DNA from: Symbiodinium natans
Lineage: Eukaryota > Sar > Dinophyceae > Suessiales > Symbiodiniaceae
Length of the DNA stretch: 64,000 nucleotides
Assembly: GCA_905221605.1 (NCBI GenBank)
Contig: CAJNDS010002716.1
Location: 243,805 to 307,804, forward strand
Direction of reading: 5' to 3'
A model generated the notes under the pieces. The model was not told where the DNA came from. It searched no databases and saw nothing but the letters and a program-made list of their open reading frames with translations. The translations under genes and the position numbers were made by a program. Positions 51,801 through 63,282 of this stretch are shown one piece after another (position 1 is the stretch's first letter; the number at the start of each line of letters is the position of its first letter).

Positions 51801-53156
51801 ACAGATCCGCAGACGGCGGCCCAAAAACATGCTTCTCGAGAAGCTCACGTTTTCTTGGCAGAGGCCAACCTTTTTCGCTGGGTTCGGCAGCAGAACTTTC
51901 GTTGTCACTCGGCTCCGACCTCGGAGGCGGCCCTCTTCGAGTTTCGACGAAGATTGGGTGATCATGCTGGCTGCCGGGCTGCCACAAACCGTGGCGGCCG
52001 GAAGTGGTTGCAGCGATGGTGTAAACGTTGGGATGTGAGTAGAGGAACCGTGCCAGTGCGTGTGGCTGTGGAGCCTGCGCGCTTGCCCCAGAAGGCTTGG
52101 GTGCATTTTCTTCTGAAGTTAAGACTTTTTGCATAGATTGAGGAGCCTTTTTTGGGGTCACAAGCAAGCATCATATTTGGAGTTGCAAATCGGCCCAGTA
52201 CCAAAAACGGGACCGCTTTCTGGCCCAAAAAATGGGGGGCCCAAATCTGAATTTGTGTCCGGGCAGAGGTGGCGGTGTTCTTCCAATCGCTCAGCTTCCT
52301 TCGACATGCAAGTGCACCCCGACGTCTTTTGCATCTCAACCTTGATGAGACATCTGTAGCTCTGACGCCGCACCCTCTTTGTGGCTTGGTGGTCCAACGC
52401 CGCCACTGGGGAGCAGACGTGGAGGGCCCACGTCTGCCGGTTCGCAAGGGTGACTTGCGGACATTTGTGAGCTATGTGGCAGTGATATCAGACAACGACG
52501 AGCTTCAGCAGAGCTTGCCACATTTCGTCATCGGGAATAAGTCCGTGTTTACACTGGGCTTGATGCAGACAGTGGCCGCAGAATGCCGCCCGGGGACACA
52601 TGTCTGGCGAACAGTCTCCTCATGGAACTCCACATCACTGCTTTTGGCAATGCTGGACCTGATTTCGCTAGCGTTGGACGGTTGGAGATGGTTGCTGGAA
52701 CCGGTTCTCACCCTCGATGTGGCTCCATGCCACCTTTCCAAAGAAGTCTTTCTACGGGCGTGCGAGGTTGACATCAAATTGAATTTCGTGCCGGCCGGCG
52801 CAACATTCCTGCTGCAGCCGCTCGACGTGCGCGGCTTCTTCTCTTTCAAGTGGTGGCTCCGAACGGAGTACCAAATCTTACGACAGCTTGGTGACGGACA
52901 AGTCAGCAAGTTGGACTGGGTACGTTTGCTCATGAGAGCGCGGGAAGACTTTTGGTCCCGCAGATCGTGGCGCAAATCCTTTAGTTTGACAGGGTGTCTG
53001 GGCGAAGCTCTGCCTTGTCTGTCCAAGAAGCTGCAAGCTTTTGAAATAGACCCTCAAGCAGCGGGTCGTTCTCCACCTTCGAAAGAAGCAAGCCAATGCA
53101 TATGGCCGCGAAATCGCGCCATGGGCTATGCGTATGACCTTTTGTTTAAAGAGTAA
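45888..53156 (+). CDS. Pogo/Tigger-like DDE transposase gene (multi-exon)
   Basis: The catalytic exon is 52269-53156 (295 codons): LNLDETSVAL (about 23-32, first D/E), LDVAPCHL (about 148-155, second D) and VPAGATFLLQPLDV (about 174-187, third D). The last two are hallmark motifs of pogo/Tigger/Jerky-type transposases. The exon before it (51426-about 52115) encodes helix-turn-helix-like DNA-binding sequence (SPKQRHQVLCTYVL, KWLQRWCKRWDVSRGTV). Earlier plus-strand exon-like pieces are 45888-45950 (MSAEAAAGDVVRDLKRQRQ), 46014-46075 (DELKRASKALKNEAAIL), 46142-46215 (RKRRRLLRKAGDLDDDSL), 49310-49470 (FRGSQSHCGRSFVSYHLV), 49660-49785 (GEDSATIFGQAAFGG) and about 51050-51340. The first two join at AAG|GTGCC and CCAG|GACG as a continuous coiled coil. 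Linking the early pieces to the transposase is inferred. Confidence 0.6.
46852..47500. repeat. 654-bp internal tandem duplication (also at 47506-48155; repeated in copy 2)
   Basis: The segment starting cgtgacacatcgctacc at 46852 recurs at 47506, offset 654 bp. It takes in a 330-bp unique part plus the first units of the 132-bp array. The same arrangement is found in copy 2 at 54356 and 55010. Confidence 0.85.
47199..48560. repeat. Tandem array of about 132-bp units (copy 1)
   Basis: The motif catgtcaaactt occurs at about 47200, 47334, 47466, 47855, 47989, 48119, 48252, 48385 and 48517, so units are 131-134 bp except where the 654-bp duplication interrupts. Each unit has a T-rich part (tgtttttgtatgg, tttgcctat) and a gggtcagggcaaccatcc part. 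The T-rich strand gives long hydrophobic open frames that are artefacts of the repeat. Confidence 0.95.
48650..49075. repeat. Three imperfect copies of an about 190-bp unit (repeated in copy 2 at 56154-56579)
   Basis: The core agtgccgct...gatgtg and gacaaacatg occurs at about 48654, 48846 and 49029. The following part, aagtttttgaaggtaagg and gtgagcagaagcatagc, follows the first two copies in full. No coding signal is visible. Confidence 0.75.
49476..49543. repeat. Inverted repeat/hairpin with about 27-bp arms (also at 56980-57047)
   Basis: Left arm 49476-49503 (cgtggtcctgcaaa...) pairs with right arm 49517-49543 (...tttgcaggaccacg), with a 13-base AT-rich loop; the outer 14 bp pair perfectly. 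It lies between two exon-like segments of the transposase gene and is conserved in both duplicates. Confidence 0.8.
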
Positions 53157-53221
53157 AGCTCGCCGTGGGACCGGAAGCGCTCAATGCTTGAAGCTCCAAC
53201 GTCCGACAAGCGGGATGTGTG
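52223..53221 (+). other. Single-copy 999-bp segment between the two duplicates
   Basis: Contains the end of a probable intron (acceptor near 52268, ...GGCAGAG|GTGG) and the whole DDE exon of the transposase gene (stop TAA at 53154-53156), then 65 bp before copy 2 starts. Its absence after copy 2 shows that the second unit is truncated. Confidence 0.8.
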
Positions 53222-53391
53222 ATACTGCTTGGGGAAGGTGCAACATGGTGGAAAGGACCATGCGTTCTTGGTGCTGGAAGTAGGGCCCAGCGTGTGCAAT
53301 GTTTCTGAGCGGGAACGCGTGCTTTGCTTCGTGTGTCCTCAAGTGGGTGGAAAGAGAGACGTGTGCATGCGCCACGGTAGTTGCTGCAGCC

Positions 53392-56300
53392 ATGAGTGCC
53401 GAAGCTGCTGCTGGCGATGTTGTACGAGATCTCAAAAGGCAGCGGCAAGAGCTGAAGGTGCCAAGAGACTTTTCTGTCCTATGCGCGCACGCTGCCCATA
53501 CACGTGCCTTTTTTGCCAGGACGAACTGAAGCGCGCCAGCAAAGCCCTCAAGAACGAAGCTGCTATCCTCAAGAAGAGCACTTCTTTTTGCGTAGCCTGC
53601 TCTGATGCAGTGTGACAGTGTGCGAAGCAGTTTTCCTTTAGGTCAGAAAGCGCCGCCGCCTCCTGCGAAAAGCAGGCGATTTGGACGACGACTCACTGAT
53701 CTGGCTACTGCGCAGACGGCAAAACGCAGATGCCGGACCACGTCAAGAAGCGCAACGTCCACGCGACAATGCTGTTGGTGAAGAGCGTCAAGAGACCTGA
53801 GCTGTGAACGGTTTAGCGAAGCTAAGTCCAAGCCACCCTGCTTGAGATATGTTTTTGCTGTGTCTGCGTTAGCTATCGCCAGTTGGCAGATGGCCAGCAG
53901 CGTCAAGTTGTGCGTTCTACAGAATGCAAGCACGCCTATGCATGTGGTCACGGAACGTGCCATGTGTAACGATCTCCTTGAACCTTGAAGGCTTGACCTC
54001 AGCCAACCAAACATGCTGATCGCCCAGATGTTGATCGAATGTGGTTGCTTGTTTCTCTTTGGCTCTTGCTTACAGTGCACGTTGTTGTTCTTATCCGAAA
54101 CCACACGACAGCTGCCCAAGAAGCTTCCAGCGGTTGGGTGCGCGGCGGTCGCGATTTCACCGGTGGATGCCGCAGTGGTCGCGCACTTGGAGAGATGCGG
54201 ACACCATGGTGCTGTTTCTGTTCTCATGCCACGACTTTCAAAGATGCGCTTGGCAGATCATGTTCGCAGGCCAGTTGCAATGGGAAGAGTCTTTGCCAAG
54301 TCCCGCAAGCCGTCCGGGCTTCTGCCATGACATTTGGTTTCTAGATGCATCATCGTGACACATCGCTACCATTGAGTACCATCTGCCCCCATCGCTTGCC
54401 AGTCCAGTTGGCTGAAGGTCTTTACCGTCACATTTCGATGCAGCAACAGCGGCTTCGACCTCTGCGAAAAATGTGCACACGCCCCGGCCCCAGTCCGTTC
54501 CCTCACAACAGATCTGCTCGAATGCCTGCCCGTGTAGGCCTTTGCAGTACTTGTGCAATCTTTGTCAAATGTGTATGCCACGCTGAATCACGCTGATGTT
54601 GCCCGTCGATTTTGGCATCCGGGAGGCAACCCTCGGACATACAGCTGAAGATTCTATTCGCTCCGATTTGGAGGCCATCCTGTCAGCAACAGGATTATTC
54701 ACGACATGTCAAACTTGATTTTGGTGTTGTTTTCGCTATCTGCTTGTTTTTGTATGGGTTTTGCCTATATTTTGAAGGTGTTTTCCTTTTTTGGGGTCAG
54801 GGCAACCATCCTAAACCTTAAAAGTCACTACGCCCGACATGTCAAACTTGATTTTGGTGTTTCTGTTGCTCTCTGCTTGTTTTTGTATGGTTTTGCCTAT
54901 GTTTTTAAAGGTGTTTTCCTTTTTGGGGTCAGGGCAGCCATCCTAAACCTTAAAAGTTACTACACCCAACATGTCAAACTTGATTTTGGTGTTGTTTTCG
55001 CTTTCTTCGTGACACATCGCTACCATTGAGTACCATCTGCCCCCATCGCTTGCCAGTCCAGTTGGCTGAAGGTCTTTACCGTCACATTTCGATGCAGCAA
55101 CAGCGGCTTCGACCTCTGCGAAAAATGTGCACACGCCCCGGCCCCAGTCCGTTCCCTCACAACAGATCTGCTCGAATGCCTGCCCGTGTAGGCCTTTGCA
55201 GTACTTGTGCAATCTTTGTCAAATGTGTATGCCACGCTGAATCACGCTGATGTTGCCCGTCGATTTTGGCATCCGGGAGGCAACCCTCGGACATACAGCT
55301 GAAGATTCTATTCGCTCCGATTTGGAGGCCATCCTGTCAGCAACAGGATTATTCACGACATGTCAAACTTGCTTTTGGTGTTGTTTTCGCTTTCTGCTTG
55401 TTTTTGTATGGGTTTTGCCTATATTTTGAAGGTGTTTTCCTTTTGTGGGGTCAGGGCAACCATCCTAAACCTTAAAAGTCACTACACCCGACATGTCAAA
55501 CTTGATTTTGGTGTTTCGGTTGCTCTCTGCTTGTTTTTGTATGGTTTTGCCTATGTTTTAAAGGTGTTTTCCTTTTTGGGGTCAGGGCAACCATCCTAAA
55601 CCTTAAAAGTTACTACACCCAACATGTCAAACTTGATTTTGGTGTTTTTTTGCTCTCTGCTTGTTTTTGTATGGGTTTTGCCTATATTTTGAAGGTGTTT
55701 TCCTTTTGTGGGGTCAGGGCAACCATCCTAAACCTTAAAAGTCACTACACCCGACATGTCAAACTTGATTTTGGTGTTTCTGTTGCTCTCTGCTTGTTTT
55801 TGTATGGTTTTGCCTATGTTTTTAAAGGTGTTCTCCTTTTTGGGGTCAGGGCAACCATCCTAAACCTTAAAAGTTACTACACCCAACATGTCAAACTTGA
55901 TTTTGGTGTTTTTTTGCTCTCTGCTTGTTTTTGTATGGGTTTTGCCTATATTTTGAAGGTGTTTTCCCTTTGTGGGGTCAGGGCAACCATCCTAAACCCT
56001 AAAAGTCACTACGCCCGACATGTCAAACTTGATTGTTTTTGTATGGTTTTGATTATATTTTGGAGGGTGTTTTCGCTTTTTGGTCCTACAGAGCAGGGCA
56101 CAGTTTCTTTCACACTCTCTCACGCTCTCGTTTTCTCACACAATCTCGCGCGCTTAAGTGCCGCTCAAGGATGTGGGATAAACATGGACATGCTTGGGCA
56201 TGCGCCTAAGTTTTTGAAGGTAAGGACGTGGAGACGGTGAGCAGAAGCATAGCGACGGTAAGGGCATTTTGGCCACGTCGGAGAGGGCGCATTCTGTCTA

Positions 56301-59300
56301 GCTCTCCCTTTCTCTTTCACACAAGCTCTCGTTTGTCAATGTTTGTGAAGTGCCGCTGACGGATGTGAGACAAACATGTGCATACTTGGGCCTAAGTTTT
56401 TGAAGGTAAGGACGTGTAGACGGTGAGCAGAAGCATAGCTACGGGGGGGGACGCATGCTGGCAGTTCGGACAGGGCGCATTTTCTATCGCTCTCACGCAA
56501 TCTCTCCTTTCTCCATGTTCCTCACACGTGCGAAGTGCCGCTCAAGGATGTGAGACAAACATGGGCATGCTTCGGCCAAGTTCTTGGGTTGAGGCAAAAC
56601 CACTGCATAATGGCGCCGCAATGCTTGTGCTTTGCGCGTCTCTGCACGTGACGTGTACAGAAACAGGTACATGAAATACATGTTGTTCGTTTTGCTCAGA
56701 CGCCCCCCCCCCCCTTTGTCATGCTCATATCCCTGGTGCTCGTTTTGCTCAAACGCCCCCCTTTGTCATGCTCATGCTGCATCCCTGGTGCTCATTTTGC
56801 TCACACCCCACGAACAACCCAGCCCAGGGATGTTCCCTTGGAGTTCCGGGGCAGCCAGTCCCATTGTGGACGTTCCTTCGTCTCCTACCACCTCGTGGCC
56901 AAAGACCTGGAGACCACTAGAAGCTTGCTCTGGGCACGCGGCCCCGCGAAACGTTCCGGGAAAGCAGGCCTCGAAAACCCGTGGTCCTGCAAATCCGTTT
57001 TTTGGACTAATAATTCTATTGTCCCACAACGGTTTTGCAGGACCACGCGTGTCATCTTGCAGTTCTCGTACGTGGCTTGTCCTGTGCGGTCCTGCGGTAA
57101 TGGTTTCTGCAATGAGAGAAGGTAGACATTGGGTCCTGTCACGTTCCTGCGCAGCGTTTCGCAGGCTTGGACAGTGAGCCAATGATAGGGGAAGACTCGG
57201 CAACCATCTTTGGGCAAGCCGCTTTTGGGGGCAGAAATGGACGCCAGGAGGCAGCTCTGGCTCAAGAACCGATTGAAAAATACAAATAACTGTTTTTCCT
57301 TTCAAGTTGGAGCAGACAAAGGCTTTTTCCACATGCAACAATGTTTTGGAAGTGTTGTCCTTCGTTCTGAACGGCTCGGGCATGTCAAACTACCTAGATA
57401 TCACCAACAGTTGCAGTGTTTTGTTGTGTTTTTCGCTTGTTTGGAGTTGCATGATTTTTGACATGTTTTCTGATTATTGAGCTTGCTTTGAACCGCGCCC
57501 GCTTTTTTTCAAGCATGTAGGGCGGTGGGAGGGGGCTTGGGCGGGAGGGCGGGCCGCGGCCGCGCGTGTGCTGAGGCCTGCGAATGCCCGCATGCTCTGG
57601 CTTGTCATGCCCAGCCAAGTCGGGCTCAACTGATGTGCGACAGGAAAACTGCTGCTTGCCATCGGGTGCACGCCTAATCCAGGCAACAGGCAGGCGACAA
57701 CCTTGGATTTCCAGACTTGTTGCTCTCCGTCCTGTGCATCGTTCACATGTCCTGCATCCTTTCTTCCGAAGCTGTCAGCTATGTCTTCCATAAGCCTGAG
57801 TACATCAGATTGGGAAGGCGCATGCCAATTGTACACATGTTCCAGTGGTTTGTGGTTGACAGTACGCGGGCAGCTTCCATGCTTCTGACAGATGCCAGCT
57901 GTTGCGTTCAAACGTGCACAGGCTTGAGCACCATCGTCTCGAAAAAGGCATGTTGCAAGCTCGATAGCTGTCTGGCTTTTACGCGTCCAGTTGGCTTCAC
58001 GCCGCTTCTGGCACACCTAGCACAGTGTCACAGACAGCCTGTTGCGTGCAAGAGTGTTCATCTTTCCACTGCCCGGTTGTCCCCCAGAAGAAGACACCAG
58101 AAGAAGACTTTAAGGCTCAAGGGGCTAGGGGAAGCGGCTTTGCCTGCAAGTACCTGACGCCCCTCCTTTTTGTTTGCTGATGCTCACCATTGCTCAAACC
58201 CCTCTCCCCTTTTTTTGCTCCTATCCGCCGTGGCTCAGGACGGTGTTCATCTTGCTCGTGCACCCCTCCCCCTTTTTTTGCCGATGATGCTGCGCCTTGG
58301 GAAGCTTTCACCGGCGCACAGGCTGTCCGCTCGGCGTCGGGACGCTCATGTGCGGGTTACCCTGGGGGTGTTCCAGCTCCAAGTCAGGTCCAGGTTACTT
58401 TGACGTTCCTTTTGCACCGACGCAGAAGGTCGTGCCAAGTCGCTGCAAGACGGCGTTTGGCCAGATTTCCGCTGTTGAAGGGTGGACACTTGCCCAAACT
58501 GGTAAGGGAGGTCTCTGGAGGGGGCCTCTGTCATCTTAAGGCCGGCGGCAAGATGGTGGTTGGCCAGATCTCAACTGTTGTTGTTCCACGGTGCCTTACC
58601 AGCGGCCCCAGTTTGGGGTGCAGGAAAGCCAGGTATTTCCAAGTATGTTGCGGGTTACCGCTGCTGTATTGCCAAGTCGTTGTTGGTTCGCACATCGACC
58701 ATGACGTAAGGATAGAGGGCCATTGTGTTGCCCTTGCCGAGATTGAATCGACCGTATTTGACTGTCGTTCGTCACAGCTTGTCGTGTGCATGTCTGGCCA
58801 AGTTCTTAGCGTCAGGAGTCAGCGACGTAGTTGGTAGTGGTGCAGGCAGACTGTCGACGAAATCTTGCAAGAGTTACATCTCCAAGCCTCGTCTGACGTT
58901 TTCGCACTTCCGCAGTTTGCCTGCGCATGAGCCTCCAAAAGGAAGTGCTTTGCGGTGCTGAAGTGCTCTGTACCATGGAGTGCCGTTGCCAAGCAGCTGT
59001 CGCTTGTGTTCTCTGAAGCGGACCTGCCGCGAGCTGCAACAGCGCTTGCGAGAAGGACAGCGGCCGCTTGTCAGGGCAGCCCGAAAAGCCCACAGAGTGA
59101 GTTGGCCGTGCGGACTTTCCCCAAAGCAGCGGCATCAGGTCTTGTGTACCTATGTTCTCAGCGGTCACAATGCAATAGTGGCCATGCAGCACGCCCGACA
59201 ACTACAGAGGCGTGCAGCGTCTGACGACACGCTGCCAAGCATTACGTTTGTCCAGAATCTTTACCGGGAAGCTGCGGCTTCTGATGTTCATGCCTGTGCA

Positions 59301-59635
59301 GATCCGCAGACGGCGGCCCAAAAACATGCTTCTCGAGAAGCTCACGTTTTCTTGGCAGAGGCCAACCTTTTTCGCTGGGTTCGGCAGCAGAACTTTCGTT
59401 GTCACTCGGCTCCGACCTCGGAGGCGGCCCTCTTCGAGTTTCGACGAAGATTGGGTGATCATGCTGGCTGCCGGGCTGCCACAAACCGTGGCGGCCGGAA
59501 GTGGTTGCAGCGATGGTGTAAACATTGGGATGTGAGTAGAGGAACCGTGCCAGTGCGTGTGGCTGTGGAGCCTGCGCGCTTGCCCCAGAAGGCTTGGGTG
59601 CATTTTCTTCTGAAGTTAAGACTTTTTGCATAGAT
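53392..59635 (+). pseudogene. 3'-truncated copy of the transposase gene
   Basis: All the 5' exon-like pieces and the helix-turn-helix exon (58980-about 59615) are repeated, with a 4-bp deletion early in the latter (near 58997). The DDE exon is missing because copy 2 stops at 59719. It cannot encode a catalytic transposase. If expressed, it would give only the DNA-binding half. Confidence 0.7.
54703..56064. repeat. Tandem array of about 132-bp units (copy 2)
   Basis: Same array as at 47199-48560, carried by the second duplicate with nearly no change (one T-to-C seen at about 55975). Unit number and order are identical, so the array existed before the duplication. Confidence 0.95.
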
Positions 59636-59719
59636 TGAGGAGCCTTTTTTGGGGTCACAAGCAAGCATCATATTTGGAGTTGCAAATCGGCCCAGTACCA
59701 AAAACGGGACCGCTTTCTG

Positions 59720-61640
59720 ACAATCTGATCAACACGATCGCATGTTGGACAATCGAAAAAAGCCTACTCTGTCTCCGTGGCAATAACAACGCGCAAAAAT
59801 GCAGTGTCACATGCATGAGCAGAGACCGCAGATTCCAAGCACAAGGAAGAAAGTGGCGTTTTTTCGCCCGTCTGCCAATCTCGAACGGGCGTCAACACTT
59901 CCAACACTGAACGGCCAGAGAGTTAAGACCAAGACTTGGCTTGTTTCCTGTTCAGTTCTCTCATACTCAATCGGAATGGAAACAAAAACAGAGAATCCTC
60001 TCCATGCTTAAAAATAATTCCCGAGACTTGTGTTTACTTATTGTTTGCATTAATCAGCACCCTAGCTCCTAGCAATTCACAGCTGTAGATCTGTGTTGTG
60101 GTACACAATTTTTCTCGTCGCTCGTCCAGCTTTTCCAGCACATTGGATTGACACAGCCCTCACAGCACGCAGATGCGTGGTAAGTGAGTTTCGGAGCCGA
60201 CCCTGTGAGGAGGGAGACTGGGCTTGGAAACAATTGGTTTAGAAGTTTAGAAGCTTGTAAAGCACTGTAAAGGCCGGGCAAGTGTCTGTCCATACGGGCC
60301 ATGGCTGGGAGCTGTCACTGCAGCTTTTTGTGGCCGGAGCGTCATTCAACTCCTTCACACTGGGGAAGAAGATAGTCAGGTGCAGGTCGATTTCCTGGAG
60401 TGGCCAGGTTGGTCGATTGCTGCCGTCTTGTTTCTTCTGGATTTTTGCCACAGTGGAGCATGGGCAGATTTTAGCTTGGAGCTTGTGTGCAGGCGCCTAT
60501 TCAGCAAGTGGTAAGACACCCGACGGCTACGAGAGGTCGTTCACACAAGTTTGAATTGCAGGGAGTCATGACATGTCCTGGGCTCAACGCCCATGTTCTC
60601 ACCCTCCCCTGGCAAAACCTCTCATAATTTGAGAACGAATACAACTTATAGTACCAGTTCCATTTTGGGAAAGCAATTCGGGCAAGCAATATTATTAGGG
60701 GGGGGGCACGGGTCTTCGGCTGCCATGTTGTAGCACTGCTACATTGCTCATCCCAGGTTCAGAGATGGCCCAGGGAGGACCAACTTGCAGACGAATTTTC
60801 TCAAGCACGCATGATGAGGTCCGTTCGGACGCCACACTGGCGCACAATCTGCATGTTCTGCACTGGGACGCAGGTGGACTGCTATGCAACCATGAAAATT
60901 GGCTGGCAGAGGCCTGCGCGTCCCAGACATGCTCGAAAACGCAACACCGTGCGGCCCGTCACAAGGATCCATTTTCAGGGTCCGAAAAATTCCAGAAAAC
61001 GCAGGACACGTCTGTCGCGGTCCCGAATTTCTCTCTCAATCTGGACAATGGCACACTCTCTGCTGGGGAGGTGGCGTCCCACCTTGCACCCAAGCATTCA
61101 CCCGTCCCGGAGTGAGGTCGCGTCGGACATCTTGCCCAGAACAGCACGCCGACGGCGTACGTTGTGGCATCGACACCGTGTGCCTCCCACCAACAACCAA
61201 ATCGCCTTCTGTAGAAACAAGAAGGGCCTGGGCGAGGGGAAAAACTGGATTGGCAGAAAGAAAGGTGGTTTTAATCTTGCAAATAGTCGCATTTTGCGAA
61301 CCGCACTCTGTGCTCTTTCAACACAGCACGAATTCTGCCACTACTGGTCAACCTCAATGTCTGGCGTTGCATGGAACACAGCGGCCCGGACAGCCTGGAC
61401 GTCGGGAGTTTGGCTTTCTGTGCTGGAAGCTGGGACCCTTAGCAGGCAGCAGCCCATGGAAAGACTTGGAGTTCTTGGTGTGGAGACTTTGTTGCTGGAG
61501 TTTTCAGCTGAAGACGCAAGCATCTTGTTTCTTTGGACTTTGCTTCTCTGCTGGCACTTTGCTCAGAGTTTTGCACGGCAACAAGCAGGCCACATCCGCA
61601 GTCGAGTGTTTTGATTTTGCAAGATGAGTTTTTCACAATG
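59720..61640. other. Stretch without a recognised gene
   Basis: Two overlapping plus-strand frames of 240-270 codons (60811-61614 and 60899-61627) are open at once, with no motif and random-looking composition (Arg/Trp/Cys-rich). I do not consider either supported. No exon-like minus-strand segment stands out. Confidence 0.4.
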
Positions 61641-61664
61641 GTCCGCTCAGGGGTCGGGCGCAGG

Positions 61665-61968
61665 CAGACGCGAAGCGCGCGAAGCCGCGCGAAGCCCGCG
61701 CGCGAAGCCATGCGCGCGAAGCCCCGCGCGAAGCCGCGCGCGCGAAGCCGCGCGCGCGCGAAGCCACGTGCGCGAAACCCGCCCGCGCGAAGCCGCACCG
61801 CGCGAAGCCGCGCGCGAGCGAAAAAAAAAACAGCCACGCGCGCGAAGCCACGCGCGCGAAGCCGCGCGCGAGGCCGCGCGCGCGAAGCCACACGCGCGAA
61901 GCCACGCGCGCGAAGCTACACGCGCGAAGTCACGCGCGCGAAGCCACGCACGCGAAGCCACGCGTCTT
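61665..61968. repeat. CGCGCGAAGCCAC minisatellite
   Basis: About 25 imperfect units of 10-14 bp, with core cgcgcgaagcc and variable tails (acg, gcg). A poly-A interruption sits at 61823-61832. The array is open in several frames on both strands (AKPRARS / ARGFARV). The cgcgcg parts are self-complementary. Confidence 0.9.
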
Positions 61969-61989
61969 GATGGGCCCATCACCTTTGCT

Positions 61990-62415
61990 CAAAGGGGGGC
62001 TTAAGGGGGGGGCTTAAGGGGGGCTTCAGGGGGGGGGCAAAGGGGGGGGCTTTGGAAAAGACCCTTTGAAGGGGCTTTGAAGGGGGCTTAACGGGGGCTT
62101 AAAGGGGGGGTGCTTAAGGGGGGCCTTAAGGGGGGGCTTAAGGGGGGGCTTAAGAGGGGGCTTAAGGGGGGGCTTAAGGGGGGGGCTTGAAGGGGGCTTA
62201 AAGGGGGGCTTTAAGGGGGGCTTCAAGGGGGGCTTCAAGGGGGGCTTAAAGGGGGGCTTAAAGGGGGCTTCAAGGGGGGCTTAAAGGGGGGCTGAAAGGG
62301 GGGCTTCAAGGGGGCTTTGAAGGGGGCTTAAAGGTAAGGGGGGGGCTTAAAGGGGGGCGGGGCTAGAGAGGCTTAAGGGGGAGTTAAAGGGGCTGAAAAA
62401 AGGGGGGCTTAAGGG
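61990..62415. repeat. GGGGGGCTTAA-type G-rich array
   Basis: About 35 irregular units of 9-14 bp (ggggggctt followed by aa, ca or ga). The plus strand has dozens of G4-G8 runs and strong G-quadruplex potential. The pattern resembles a degenerate G-rich telomere-like repeat. A second block of the same family is at 63738-64000. Confidence 0.9.
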
Positions 62416-62439
62416 CGACTCTAAACATTACTTTATCTT

Positions 62440-62960
62440 GAAAATGAGAGAGAAGGGATTTATTCTAAATTCCACCCCCCTCGAATCTTGTTTTGTTTTT
62501 TGGATTTCGTTCTTCGAAACTAGAGCAGTGAGACTCTAACTTCCATTTGAAAAGAGAGAGAGAGAAAGAGAGAGAGGAATTTATTCTAAATTCCACCCCC
62601 CTCGAATCTTGTTATATTTTTGTATTTTTTTGGGATTTCATTATTCGAAACCAGAGAAGTGAGACTCTAAACATACATTTCCCTTTACGAAGCGAAAGAA
62701 GGGAATGTATTCTAAATTCCACCCCCCTCGAATTTTGTTTTACATTTTGTGTTTGTTTTTGGATTTCATTCTTCGAAACCAGAGAAGTGAGACTCTAAAC
62801 ATTCATTTCCCTTTACGAAAAGAAAGAAGGGAATGTATTCTAAATTCCACCCCCCTAGAGTCTTGTTTTGTTTTTTGGGTTTCATTCTTCGAAACCAGAG
62901 AAGTGAAACTCGTTTTAAAGGGGAGCTTTCGGGCAATTCCACCCCGCTCGCTTCTTCTTT
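62440..62960. repeat. About 125-bp tandem repeat, 4 to 5 copies
   Basis: The motif ttctaaattccaccccc occurs at 62463, 62584, 62710 and 62838 (spacing 121, 126, 128). A partial fifth copy is at about 62935. Units also share gagactctaaac and ttcgaaac. No known family is recognised. Confidence 0.9.
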
Positions 62961-63003
62961 TGTTTTTTGTGTTCATTACTCGAGTTTCAAGGAGCAGAGA
63001 GTT

Positions 63004-63267
63004 CATAGCAGTGACGTGGCGCGGGGCTAAGCCGAGAACCCCATGTTTTTTTTTTCAGAGATGATTCATATGCTTCCACGCGAGCTTGCCCGGCAGAAAA
63101 AAGCGGGGGGGTTGGGGGGGTCGCAGCCCCCCCCACATAGCAGTGACGTGGCGCGGGGCTAAGCCGAGAACCCCATGTTTTGTTTTGTTTTGGACATGAT
63201 TCACATGCTTCCACGCGAGTTTGCCCGGCTTAAACAAGCGGGGGGGTTGGGGGGGGCGGAGCCCCCC
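63004..63267. repeat. Two copies of a 132-bp unit ending in a G/C hairpin
   Basis: The unit catagcagtgacgtggcgcgg starts at 63004 and 63136. Both copies end with a run of G (gggggggttgggggg) followed by a run of C, which can fold into a GC stem-loop. It may be a miniature transposon-like unit or the start of a satellite. Confidence 0.85.
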
Positions 63268-63282
63268 CCATTTGCAAACACG

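Larger units (their letters stand above)
45718..52222 (+). repeat. 6.5-kb segmental duplication, copy 1
   Basis: Compared with 53222-59719, the two segments agree almost base for base at an offset of 7504 bp. The offset drops to 7501 after a 3-bp difference at about 50308 and to 7497 after a 4-bp difference at about 51496. By eye I found only about 15 single-base differences. The match starts at atactgcttgg and ends at gaccgctttctg. Long direct repeats of this identity suggest a very recent event, or an assembly artefact. Confidence 0.95.
53222..59719 (+). repeat. 6.5-kb segmental duplication, copy 2
   Basis: Second copy, lacking the following 999 bp (52223-53221) that carries the catalytic part of the transposase gene in copy 1. 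After 59719 the sequence becomes unrelated (acaatctgatc). The copy therefore has only the 5' exons of the transposase gene and all the tandem repeats. Confidence 0.95.

Noticed and set aside
60811-61627. Two overlapping plus-strand frames of 267 and 242 codons
   Set aside because: Both are open over the same bases with no recognisable motif, exon border or repeat structure; at most one could be real and neither has support.
61533-62004. Arg/Ala-rich frames on both strands
   Set aside because: Products of the CGCGCGAAGCC minisatellite; five frames are open over the same 300 bp.
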